Shown piece after piece: positions 43,422-56,175 of a DNA stretch of 64,000 nt. Under the pieces are notes generated by a model. It worked only from the letters and a program-made list of their open reading frames with translations, was not told where the DNA came from and searched no databases. The stretch spans positions 186,001 to 250,000 of the forward strand of contig NZ_LDOS01000002.1 of NCBI RefSeq assembly GCF_002077135.1, given 5' to 3'. Within the stretch, counting starts at the first letter, position 1. Every line of letters starts with the position of its first letter. This stretch comes from Metallibacterium scheffleri. GTDB taxonomy: Bacteria; Pseudomonadota; Gammaproteobacteria; Xanthomonadales; Rhodanobacteraceae. A program made the position numbers and the translations under genes.

Positions 43422-45328
43422 CCCAAGTTCGACATCTTCGAGCGGAGATTTTGCTCTGAAGGTGTGTCGCGACAAGGGTTTTGGCTCGTCCGAAGCGGCC
43501 ATGCTGTAGTGACACGTTATTTAGCAGAGTATGCTCAGTAGCGTTATTTTGTGCAGTAGAGTGGCGACATGTTCGTCAAGCTCACCCGTTCCGGTCCGCG
43601 CAGCTACGTCAAGCTCGTGGAGGCGTACCGCGATGATCGCGGGGTCTCCCGCCAGCGCGTCGTCGCCACGCTGGGTCGCCTGGAGCAGGTCCGCACCGGC
43701 GGGGCCGATGCCCTGATTCGCGGTCTGCACCGCGTCATCGACGGCGAGGAGCCGCAGGCGCCCTCGGTGCGCTTTGCCCCGGCGCTGGCGGTGGGCGACA
43801 CGTGGATGCTGCACGCGCTGTGGCACAAGCTGGGCTGGGACGAGGCGTTTCGCCGGGTGCTGCGCAACGCTCACGGCGCCTTCGATGCCGAGCGATTGCT
43901 CCGGGTGATGGTCTTCAACCGGCTGTGCGATGCCACGTCCAAGCTCGGCGTCTTGCGCTGGCTCGAAGGCACCCGGGTGCCGGGAGTCGACAGCACCTCG
44001 GTCACGCACCAGCGGCTGTTGCGCACCATGGACACGCTGGCCGAGCGCAGTGAGGCGATGCAGCGCACCCTGGCGGCGGTGCTGCGGCCGCTGGTCGATC
44101 AGGACCTGTCGATCGTGTTCTACGACATGACGACGATCGGCATGGAGGGCCAGAGTGAGGTGCCCGGCGAGATTCGCCAGTTCGGCCTGTCCAAGGACGG
44201 CGGCATCCGCCGGCAGGTCATGCTCGGCGTCGTGCAGACCGCCGAAGGCTTGCCCATTGCGCATCGCGTGTGGGCGGGCAACACGGCCGAGGCGCCGACG
44301 CTGCATGCCGTCATCGACGAGATCCTGGCCCTCTACCCGGTCAAGCGCGTCGTGCTGGTGGCCGACCGCGGCCTGCTCAGCCTGGACAACCTGGAATGGC
44401 TGCAGACGGTGCGCATCGGCAAGACGGCGCAACCCCTGGAGTTCATCCTGGCCGTGCCGGGTCGCCGCTATGGGGAGTTCAACGAGATCCTCGGCGCCGT
44501 GCAGGCCGAGCACTGCGTGCAGGCCAAGGACGAGGTCATCGGCGAGACGTCCTGGCAGGGTCTGCGCCTGGTCTGGGCGCACGAACCGCAGGCGGCTGCA
44601 CAGCAGAGCGCCGCACGGCGCCAGACCATCGAGACGCTGACGCAGCAAGCCGAGCTGCGCGCCGGCAAGCTCGACGCCCAGGACGCCGGCGCCGCTTTCA
44701 AGGGTCGGCGCCTGAGCGACTCGGGCGCCAAGGCATGGCTGTTCCGCGCCGTCAGCGACGCCCATCTGGGATCGATCATCAAGGTCGACCTGCAGTCCGA
44801 CCGGTTCGCCTACACCGAGGACGAGGCCGCGCTCAAGCGCGCCGAACTCAACGACGGCAAGCTGCTGCTGGTGACCAACACCACGGACCTCGATCCCGCC
44901 GAAGTGATCGCGCGCTACAAGTCGCTGGCCGACATCGAACGTGGCTTCCGGGTGCTCAAGTCCGAGATCGAGATCGCCCCGGTGTTCCACCGCCTGCCCG
45001 ACCGCATCCGCGCCCACGCCCTGATCTGCTTCATGGCGCTGGTGCTGTACCGCGTGCTGCGCATGCAGCTCAAGTCCACTGGCAGTTACTACTCCCCCGA
45101 GCGCGCGCTCGAAATCGCCCGCCGCATCCAGCTCCACCAGGTGCGCATCGCCGGCCAGGGTGCCGCCAGCGGCCTGACCGACCTGAGCCCCGAGCAGCTT
45201 GCCCTGTTCGACCAACTTCAACTCGACATCCCGACCAGAGAACCCTTCGACATCGCCCCGTAGTGCCAATTTCGATCGCCTGAACATAGGCGGATCAATG
45301 CCTTGCACAAAAATATGTCGAACTCGGG
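43422..45328 (+). mobile_element. Inner IS1634-type insertion sequence, complete
   Basis: A complete 1907-bp copy inserted in the same orientation within the outer copy's transposase gene. Inverted repeat ends are the same as for the outer copy; the 6-bp duplication is AGGCCG (43416-43421 and 45329-45334). Every stretch I compared between the two copies was the same, which suggests very recent transposition. Confidence 0.94.
43569..45263 (+). CDS. IS1634 family transposase (DDE), complete
   Basis: A 564-residue IS4-superfamily transposase of the IS1634 group, which cuts and pastes the element. DDE catalytic residues are visible: first Asp in IVFYDMTTI, second in VVLVADRGLLS, and Glu within the Y-(2)R-(3)E type block YKSLADIERGFRVLKSEIEI. 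An N-terminal RGVSRQRVVATLGRLEQV helix probably helps bind the ends. No frameshift or stop is seen, so it is probably active. Confidence 0.94.
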   Translation: MFVKLTRSGPRSYVKLVEAYRDDRGVSRQRVVATLGRLEQVRTGGADALIRGLHRVIDGEEPQAPSVRFAPALAVGDTWMLHALWHKLGWDEAFRRVLRNAHGAFDAERLLRVMVFNRLCDATSKLGVLRWLEGTRVPGVDSTSVTHQRLLRTMDTLAERSEAMQRTLAAVLRPLVDQDLSIVFYDMTTIGMEGQSEVPGEIRQFGLSKDGGIRRQVMLGVVQTAEGLPIAHRVWAGNTAEAPTLHAVIDEILALYPVKRVVLVADRGLLSLDNLEWLQTVRIGKTAQPLEFILAVPGRRYGEFNEILGAVQAEHCVQAKDEVIGETSWQGLRLVWAHEPQAAAQQSAARRQTIETLTQQAELRAGKLDAQDAGAAFKGRRLSDSGAKAWLFRAVSDAHLGSIIKVDLQSDRFAYTEDEAALKRAELNDGKLLLVTNTTDLDPAEVIARYKSLADIERGFRVLKSEIEIAPVFHRLPDRIRAHALICFMALVLYRVLRMQLKSTGSYYSPERALEIARRIQLHQVRIAGQGAASGLTDLSPEQLALFDQLQLDIPTREPFDIAP

Positions 45329-46154
45329 AGGCCGAGCACTGCGTGCAGGCCAAGGACGAGGTCATCGGCGAGACGTCCTGGCAGGGTCTGCGCCTGGTCT
45401 GGGCGCACGAACCGCAGGCGGCTGCACAGCAGAGCGCCGCACGGCGCCAGACCATCGAGACGCTGACGCAGCAAGCCGAGCTGCGCGCCGGCAAGCTCGA
45501 CGCCCAGGACGCCGGCGCCGCTTTCAAGGGTCGGCGCCTGAGCGACTCGGGCGCCAAGGCATGGCTGTTCCGCGCCGTCAGCGACGCCCATCTGGGATCG
45601 ATCATCAAGGTCGACCTGCAGTCCGACCGGTTCGCCTACACCGAGGACGAGGCCGCGCTCAAGCGCGCCGAACTCAACGACGGCAAGCTGCTGCTGGTGA
45701 CCAACACCACGGACCTCGATCCCGCCGAAGTGATCGCGCGCTACAAGTCGCTGGCCGACATCGAACGTGGCTTCCGGGTGCTCAAGTCCGAGATCGAGAT
45801 CGCCCCGGTGTTCCACCGCCTGCCCGACCGCATCCGCGCCCACGCCCTGATCTGCTTCATGGCGCTGGTGCTGTACCGCGTGCTGCGCATGCAGCTCAAG
45901 TCCACTGGCAGTTACTACTCCCCCGAGCGCGCGCTCGAAATCGCCCGCCGCATCCAGCTCCACCAGGTGCGCATCGCCGGCCAGGGTGCCGCCAGCGGCC
46001 TGACCGACCTGAGCCCCGAGCAGCTTGCCCTGTTCGACCAACTTCAACTCGACATCCCGACCAGAGAACCCTTCGACATCGCCCCGTAGTGCCAATTTCG
46101 ATCGCCTGAACATAGGCGGATCAATGCCTTGCACAAAAATATGTCGAACTCGGG

Positions 46155-46677
46155 TGACCCAGTTGAGACGACCAAGTTTTGGAATCCCGTAGATCTTCCT
46201 GGGAAAAATGGTTTTGATCTGGCTCACCGAATCCTTGATAGCAAGGTGACGACGCGCAACCAAGACTTTTTGCTGGCAAGCAGTGCCGAAATCGGTACGT
46301 TCGACGTGGTTTTTTTCCTCGGCGTTCTTTACCATATGCAAAATCCCCTTGAGTCTCTTAAAAAGGTCGCCGAGCTGACGCGGACGCTCGCGATTATCGA
46401 GACTCACGCAGTGGAGATTCTCGGGCAAGCGCAATCGCTCGCCGAGTTCTATCCAACGTCAGAATTGAATGGCGATCCATCAAATTGGTGGGGGCCAAAT
46501 ATTGCGGCGTTGGTAGGATTGTGCAAGGCGGCTGGCTTTAGTCGAGTCGTTGTGAAAAAAGGGCCTCCGAGATTAGGGCCGATAAAATCAATGGCGAGGC
46601 ATATCGCGGCGACTCTCAGAATTCCGTGGGGAACACGCGCGCGGCACTATCGCGCGATCGTTCATGCATGGAAGTAA
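46155..46677 (+). pseudogene. CmoB-like SAM methyltransferase, 3' part
   Basis: Second half of the interrupted methyltransferase, starting with the duplicated TGACCC. It reads DPVETTKFWNPVDLPGKNGF, later GTFDVVFFLGVLYHMQNPLESL (the conserved post-SAM block of the family), ILGQAQSL and the end TRARHYRAIVHAWK. Any translation from the IS end (ATG 46129) would yield only this half without the SAM-binding motif, so it is nonfunctional. The family methylates or carboxymethylates small molecules or tRNA; the substrate of this one is unknown. Confidence 0.85.
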
Positions 46678-47003
46678 GCGGCAAGCAGCGAGCAGACGAG
46701 GGCAAGGCGCGCATGTTCGCGCCCTAAGGATGGGCGGGTTTGCGCACGGCGAGCGGCGCGCAGTCAAGGCGCGATCCTGTGCTTGATCAAAGAAAGGCGA
46801 CCCCGACAGTAGCGCCTGCTGCGCAGGTGACTTCTCCATCGCCCCATCCCGTCATCTCCGCGTAGACGGCGGGGGATCAATAGGTGCTGGACAAGCGCGC
46901 TTGACGGCGGCAGTCTCCACATGTACCGCATGTTGTGCACCGCGTCAGCCCCGGTCGGGGCCGCACGGCGCGGCGGTGTCGCCCGTAGTCGCCGGAGCCT
47001 GTC
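46678..47003. other. Intergenic region upstream of gltB
   Basis: About 326 GC-rich bases between the methyltransferase remnant and gltB, presumably with the gltBD promoter. A short hairpin (CCTGC-TGC-GCAGG, about 46819-46831) has no T run. No gene or riboswitch is recognised. Confidence 0.35.
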
Positions 47004-51728
<4,725 letters not shown>

Positions 51729-51737
51729 GGCACAGCC

Positions 51738-53192
51738 ATGGGCAAGCCCAGTGGATTTCTCGATTGCCCGCGTCAGGATGAGCCGCGCGAGGCGCCGGCT
51801 ACGCGCGTGCGCCACTGGCGCGAGTTCACCCCGGCCCTGGCCGAGCCCGCGGCGCGCACCGAAGCGGCGCGCTGCATGGACTGCGGCATTCCGTTTTGTC
51901 ACAACGGCTGCCCGGTGCACAACCTCATTCCGGATTTCAACGATCGGGTGTGCAACGGGCGCTGGCGCGAGGCGCTGGATGCGCTGCACGCCACCAACAA
52001 TTTTCCAGAGTTCACCGGACGCGTGTGTCCGGCGCCCTGCGAGGCGGCCTGCACGCTGGGCATCCACGCCGCGGCAGTAGGCATCAAGGCCATCGAGCAC
52101 GCCATCATCGACACCGGCTGGGCGCAGGGCTGGGTGCAGCCGCAGCCGGCACATGCAGCCAGCGGGCGCCGTGTGGCCGTCGTCGGCTCCGGCCCGGCCG
52201 GGCTGGCTGCCGCGCAGCAACTGGCGCGCGCCGGCCACGCGGTGAGTGTGTTCGAGCGCCAGGCGCGGCCGGGTGGCCTGTTGCGCTATGGCATCCCCGA
52301 TTTCAAGCTCGACAAGGCGCTGATCGACCGACGCCTGGCGCAACTCGAAGCCGAGGGTGTGGTGTTCCGCTGCGGCGTCGAGATCGGTGCCGCGGCCGGG
52401 CAGCTCAGCGCCGCCGAATTGCTGGACACATTCGATGCCGTGCTGCTGGCCGTCGGCGCCGAGCAGCCGCGCGATCTGCCGATACCGGGCCGCGCGCTGG
52501 ATGGCATCCACTTCGCCATGGATTTTCTGCGCCCGCAAAATCAGCGCAATGCCGGCGCGCCGGTGGTCGACGCCATCGATGTCGCCGGCCAGCGCGTGGT
52601 GGTGATCGGCGGCGGCGACACCGGCAGCGATTGCGTGGGCACCTGCAACCGCCAGGGCGCGCGCAGCGTGACCCAGTTCGAGCTGCTCGCGCAGCCGCCG
52701 GTGCAGGAAAACAAACCGCTGGTGTGGCCGTACTGGCCGATCAAGCTGCGCACTTCCAGCAGCCACGAAGAAGGCTGCGCACGCGACTGGGCGGTGGCCA
52801 CGCAGGCGTTTCTGCCGGGCACTGGCGCGGCGCACGCCGATCACGTGCGCGCGCTGCGCGTGTGCCGCGTCGCGTGGCGCGACGGGCGCATGCATGAACT
52901 GCCGGAAAGCAGCTTCGAGATCGAGGCCGACTGCGTGCTGCTGGCGCTGGGTTTCGTGCATCCGCGTGCGCCGCTGCTGCAGGCCTTCGGCGTGACCAGC
53001 GATGCGCGCGGTCACATCAAGGCCGAGGCTGGCATGCACGCCAGCAGCTATGCGACCAGTGTGCCGTGCGTGTATGCCGCTGGCGACGCGCGCCGCGGCC
53101 AGTCGCTGGTGGTGTGGGCGATCCGCGAAGGCCGCGAGGCGGCGCGCGCCATCGACGTGCAGTTGCGCGCGAGCACGCTGCAACCCTGTTGA
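51738..53192 (+). CDS. gltD: Glutamate synthase (NADPH) small subunit
   Basis: A 484-residue FAD/NADPH subunit that passes electrons to GltB through two 4Fe-4S clusters. N-terminal clusters: [22 protein letters not shown] and [15 protein letters not shown] motif [27 protein letters not shown] motif [22 protein letters not shown]. The end [23 protein letters not shown] is the second FAD block. Cotranscribed with gltB. Confidence 0.97.
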   Translation: MGKPSGFLDCPRQDEPREAPATRVRHWREFTPALAEPAARTEAARCMDCGIPFCHNGCPVHNLIPDFNDRVCNGRWREALDALHATNNFPEFTGRVCPAPCEAACTLGIHAAAVGIKAIEHAIIDTGWAQGWVQPQPAHAASGRRVAVVGSGPAGLAAAQQLARAGHAVSVFERQARPGGLLRYGIPDFKLDKALIDRRLAQLEAEGVVFRCGVEIGAAAGQLSAAELLDTFDAVLLAVGAEQPRDLPIPGRALDGIHFAMDFLRPQNQRNAGAPVVDAIDVAGQRVVVIGGGDTGSDCVGTCNRQGARSVTQFELLAQPPVQENKPLVWPYWPIKLRTSSSHEEGCARDWAVATQAFLPGTGAAHADHVRALRVCRVAWRDGRMHELPESSFEIEADCVLLALGFVHPRAPLLQAFGVTSDARGHIKAEAGMHASSYATSVPCVYAAGDARRGQSLVVWAIREGREAARAIDVQLRASTLQPC

Positions 53193-53360
53193 GGCCAGTT
53201 GCCGCGATAAGCCTTGGTTTCGCAGGCAAGCACGCGATCCGCGTGCAGGCAGCGTGCGCGCTTGCACCGCGCCGGTTCAACATCGATTCAGCGCTTTCGG
53301 TTACGTTGACATCGCGCGCGCCTCGCGCGCTTGTGTCCAACCGCCACAACGGAGAAGTCC

Positions 53361-54005
53361 ATGAACATCCTGATGCGTTCCATGCTGTTGGGTTGTGCGC
53401 TGGCTGCGATCGCGGCGCCCGCGTTCGCCGATCCGCCGGACTGGGCGCCCGCGCATGGCTGGCGCGATCACCACGAAGGCGACGGCCCGCGTTATGTCTG
53501 GGCGCGCGTCGAGCGGGTCACGCCGATCTACGCGCGCAGCGGTTACCCGGTGCGGCGCGAGGTGTGCGAGCAGCAGCCGGGTTATGTGGTTTCGCAGGAG
53601 CGCTACCAGCAAGGCCCGGGCAGCACCGCCGGCACGCTGCTGGGCGCGGTCATCGGCGGCGCGCTGGGCAATCAGGTGGGCCACGGTGACGGTCGCGCCG
53701 CGACCACGATCGCAGGTGCGGTGATTGGTGGCGCCATCGGCAACAACGTCACGCGCGGTCCCGGCTACTACAGCGAGCAGCAGAGCTACCAGCCCGGCTA
53801 CCAGAACTGCCAGGTGCAGCAGGGCTGGCGCGCGCGCGAGCAAGTGGTCGGCTACGACGTGATTTATCGCTGGCACGGCAATGACTTCCAAACCCGCACC
53901 CGCTACGCGCCCGGCGAGCGCATTCGCATGCGTGTGGATCAGATTGCGCGCCCTTCGGGTGATGGCTACGGCGGTGGCTATCGTGGCGGTGGTGACGACC
54001 ACTGA
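53361..54005 (+). CDS. Glycine-zipper 2TM domain envelope protein
   Basis: A 214-residue exported protein. The ATG 53361 has a GGAG site (53351-53354) and begins a signal peptide (MNILMRSMLLGCALAAIAAPAFA). The middle holds the glycine zipper (rickettsial 17-kDa antigen-like) with two GxxxG-rich helices: GTLLGAVIGGALGNQVG and TTIAGAVIGGAIGNNV. A C-terminal region has Cys (QNCQV) and ends with a Gly/Tyr/Asp-rich tail. Such proteins sit in the outer envelope; function is unclear. A strong terminator follows. Confidence 0.85.
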   Translation: MNILMRSMLLGCALAAIAAPAFADPPDWAPAHGWRDHHEGDGPRYVWARVERVTPIYARSGYPVRREVCEQQPGYVVSQERYQQGPGSTAGTLLGAVIGGALGNQVGHGDGRAATTIAGAVIGGAIGNNVTRGPGYYSEQQSYQPGYQNCQVQQGWRAREQVVGYDVIYRWHGNDFQTRTRYAPGERIRMRVDQIARPSGDGYGGGYRGGGDDH

Positions 54006-54032
54006 GACGAACCATCGAGAGCAACTTTCGAC

Positions 54033-54055
54033 GGGGCGCCAAGGCGCCCCGTTTT
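54033..54055 (+). terminator. Rho-independent terminator
   Basis: Perfect 8-bp stem GGGGCGCC / GGCGCCCC with AA loop at 54033-54050, followed by GTTTT. It ends the glycine-zipper gene 28 bases after its stop codon. Confidence 0.9.
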
Positions 54056-54184
54056 CATGCTGGAAGCGCCACGCGCGCGTGCAAAGCGCTCGAAAGGTTG
54101 CGATATGTATCGACAACATCGGTTTAGCTTGCGTGCGCCTGCAGCCTACTAAGCTCGCCGCGCTGTACCTTTCCCGCGAGCCGC

Positions 54185-55084
54185 ATGCACAACGATCCGC
54201 TGCCTTCCGCCGCTGTGTATGCCTACCGTCCCGCACGCGGGCACGCCGCGCATGCGCCCGGTGTTCCGGCGCTGGCGTTCGACCGCGAAGGCCATGCGTT
54301 GCTGCACGCGCTTTACTGGCAGCGACGGCCCGACCCGCGCCTGCGCTGGATCAGCCTGGCACTGGTGCTGTTGCTGCACGTGCTGCTGGCGTGGTGGTTG
54401 TTTGTCGCCTCACGGCCGTTCGCGATCAGCGTGCCGCATGCGCCGGGTCACGTGCTGATCGTGCGTCTGATCCCCAGCCACCGCGTGCTGCCGCCACCGC
54501 CCGCGATCGCATTGCCGCCGCCGCTGGCCGCACCCGTGCCGGGCACTCACGCGCCACCGCGCCGGGCACTGCCCGCCGCGCGGTCCGCGCCCGCGCTGGC
54601 GCCCGCGCCATCCAGCACGCCGGCAGGCACGCTGCGGCTGTATTCGCCTGACGGCGCGTTGCTGCTGCCCAGGACCGTGCACACGCCGCCGCCCGCGGCG
54701 GCGTTCGCGCCACAGATGCCCACGGCCAACGTGGACATCAATCCGCGCCAGGTCGTGGCGCCGACGACGCACACGGTGTTTTCCAAATACTGGATTCCAA
54801 AAAACGAAACCCTGCTGGACAAGCTCGTGCGCGAAACCGTGCAGGCGTTCACCGTGCCGGTGCGTTTACCTGGCAACACGCACCTGAAGTGCATGATCGT
54901 GCCGCTGGCGCTGGGTGGTGGATGCACGTTTGGCGGACCCGATGATTCGCGATTCAAGCCGCCCAGGAACGCCACCACCATCCAGTTTTTGCCCGAGAAA
55001 CCGCTGGTGCCCGGGATGGGCTTTCCGCTGCACGCTGGCCGCAGCGCGCCCGCGCATGCAGCCAGCGTGCAGCGTCGGCGTTGA
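54185..55084 (+). CDS. Membrane-anchored proline-rich periplasmic protein (TonB-like N-terminus), copy 1
   Basis: A 299-residue protein with a cytoplasmic N-terminus of about 60 residues, one membrane helix (WISLALVLLLHVLLAWWLFVA), a Pro/Ala-rich spacer (residues about 95-140) and a C-terminal periplasmic domain. The layout recalls TonB, but the TonB C-terminal fold is not recognisable. The C-terminal domain has conserved positions shared with its neighbour: TLRLYSPDG, HTVFSKYWIPKNETLLDKLVRETVQ, TVPVRLPGNTHLKCMIVP and a second Cys in GGGCTFGGP, a likely disulfide. I cannot name the family; it is probably lineage-specific. Confidence 0.7.
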   Translation: MHNDPLPSAAVYAYRPARGHAAHAPGVPALAFDREGHALLHALYWQRRPDPRLRWISLALVLLLHVLLAWWLFVASRPFAISVPHAPGHVLIVRLIPSHRVLPPPPAIALPPPLAAPVPGTHAPPRRALPAARSAPALAPAPSSTPAGTLRLYSPDGALLLPRTVHTPPPAAAFAPQMPTANVDINPRQVVAPTTHTVFSKYWIPKNETLLDKLVRETVQAFTVPVRLPGNTHLKCMIVPLALGGGCTFGGPDDSRFKPPRNATTIQFLPEKPLVPGMGFPLHAGRSAPAHAASVQRRR

Positions 55085-55250
55085 CCATGTTGTCGAGCCC
55101 ACGCATCGTGTTGGTCCCGGTGCGCAGGCGCTCGAGCTGGCTTGAGTGAGCACATGTCGTGTCGGGGCCACGACATGGAGAAAGTGCAGAGCGGTGCCAT
55201 TTCGACATACTGCTAGGCTTGCCGCGGCATCGCCCGCATCCCCGAGCCGC

Positions 55251-56135
55251 ATGCACACCGATTTGCCCCAACCCGATGCCGCTTACGCCTATCGCCCTGC
55301 GCGAGGCCGCGCGGCAGGCGGGCGTGGCGGTCCGCAGCGCGCGTTCGATCGTGACGGTCATGCATTGCTGCGCGAGATGCGTGAACGGCGCCGTCCCGAT
55401 CCACGTTTGCGCTGGATCAGCCTGGTGCTGGTCCTGTTGCTGCACGTGCTGCTGGGGTGGTGGTTGTTCATGGCCTCGCGGCCGTATCCGATCAACGTCA
55501 CGCAGGCGCCGGGCGAGGCGCTGATCGTGCGCCTGATTTCCGCCGCGCGGCCGTTGCCGCCGCCGCCGGCGATCACGCTGCCGCCGCCGCTGACCGCGCC
55601 CCCGCCCACCGCGCATGCGCCGCCGCGCCCGGCACCGCCAGCCGCGCGCCCCGCGCCGCCGGCGGTGCCCACGCCGAGCAGCACGCCGGCCGGCACGCTA
55701 CGGTTGTATTCGCCCGATGGCAATCTGGTGTTGCCCAAGTCCACGGCGCCGCCACCGGTCGCCGCATTCGCTGCACAGGCGCCGCGCGCCAATGTCGATC
55801 TCAACCCGCGCACCGTCATCGCGCCGCCGCGGCACACGGTGTTCTCCAACGCCTGGGTGCCGAAGAACGAAAACCTGTTGCAGAAGTACGTGCGCAAGAC
55901 CATGCAGGAAATCACCGTGCCGGTGCGCCTGCCCGGCAACACGCGGGTCAAATGCGTGATCCTGCCGTTCCCGCCGGGCGGCGCCTGCGGCATCGCCGGG
56001 CCCAAGCAGTTATCGCACTTCACCGCGCCGGCGAATGCGAGCACCATCCAGATGCTTCCGGCAACGCCGCTGGTGCCGGCGGCGTCTGCCAGCCGCGGGC
56101 CCGCACCCGCGGCCAGCGTGCCGCCCCCGCGCTGA
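55251..56135 (+). CDS. Membrane-anchored proline-rich periplasmic protein (TonB-like N-terminus), copy 2
   Basis: A 294-residue paralogue of the preceding gene with the same order: cytoplasmic start AYAYRPARG, RRPDPRLRWISLVLVLLLHVLLGWWLF helix, Pro-rich spacer, TLRLYSPDG, HTVFSNAWVPKNENLLQKYV, ITVPVRLPGNTRVKCVILP and GGACGIAGP. The start ATG 55251 has the same CCGAGCCGC sequence before it as copy 1, so the duplication included the leader region. Both cysteines and the Trp-x-Pro-Lys-Asn-Glu string are kept, arguing that both copies are under selection. Confidence 0.7.
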   Translation: MHTDLPQPDAAYAYRPARGRAAGGRGGPQRAFDRDGHALLREMRERRRPDPRLRWISLVLVLLLHVLLGWWLFMASRPYPINVTQAPGEALIVRLISAARPLPPPPAITLPPPLTAPPPTAHAPPRPAPPAARPAPPAVPTPSSTPAGTLRLYSPDGNLVLPKSTAPPPVAAFAAQAPRANVDLNPRTVIAPPRHTVFSNAWVPKNENLLQKYVRKTMQEITVPVRLPGNTRVKCVILPFPPGGACGIAGPKQLSHFTAPANASTIQMLPATPLVPAASASRGPAPAASVPPPR

Positions 56136-56175
56136 GGCGAAAGTCGTGCCTGGCATGCGCGACGGCCGCGCAGGC

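Larger units (their letters stand above)
42482..46089 (+). pseudogene. Outer IS1634-type transposase, interrupted
   Basis: The outer element's transposase begins at 42482 (MFVKLTRSGPRSYVKLVEAY), runs to 43421, is broken by the inner element, and continues from 45335 to 46089 (ending IPTREPFDIAP). The two halves together equal the intact 564-residue inner transposase. The left half alone ends in a short foreign tail within the inner element (frame to 43459). The right half has no proper start of its own. Confidence 0.93.
42335..46154 (+). mobile_element. Outer IS1634-type insertion sequence, interrupted by a second copy
   Basis: An insertion sequence of 1907 bp when the nested copy is removed (42335-43421 plus 45335-46154). 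Its ends are imperfect inverted repeats: CCCAAGTTCGACAT at the left and, read inward from the right, CCCGAGTTCGACAT. It is flanked by the 6-bp duplication TGACCC (42329-42334 and 46155-46160). Removing it with one TGACCC restores the methyltransferase reading frame (AREPDPVETTKFW). The element's own transposase is cut in two by the inner copy. Confidence 0.93.

Noticed and set aside
42335-46154. Composite transposon formed by two IS copies
   Set aside because: One copy lies inside the other and no cargo lies between them, so this is nested insertion.
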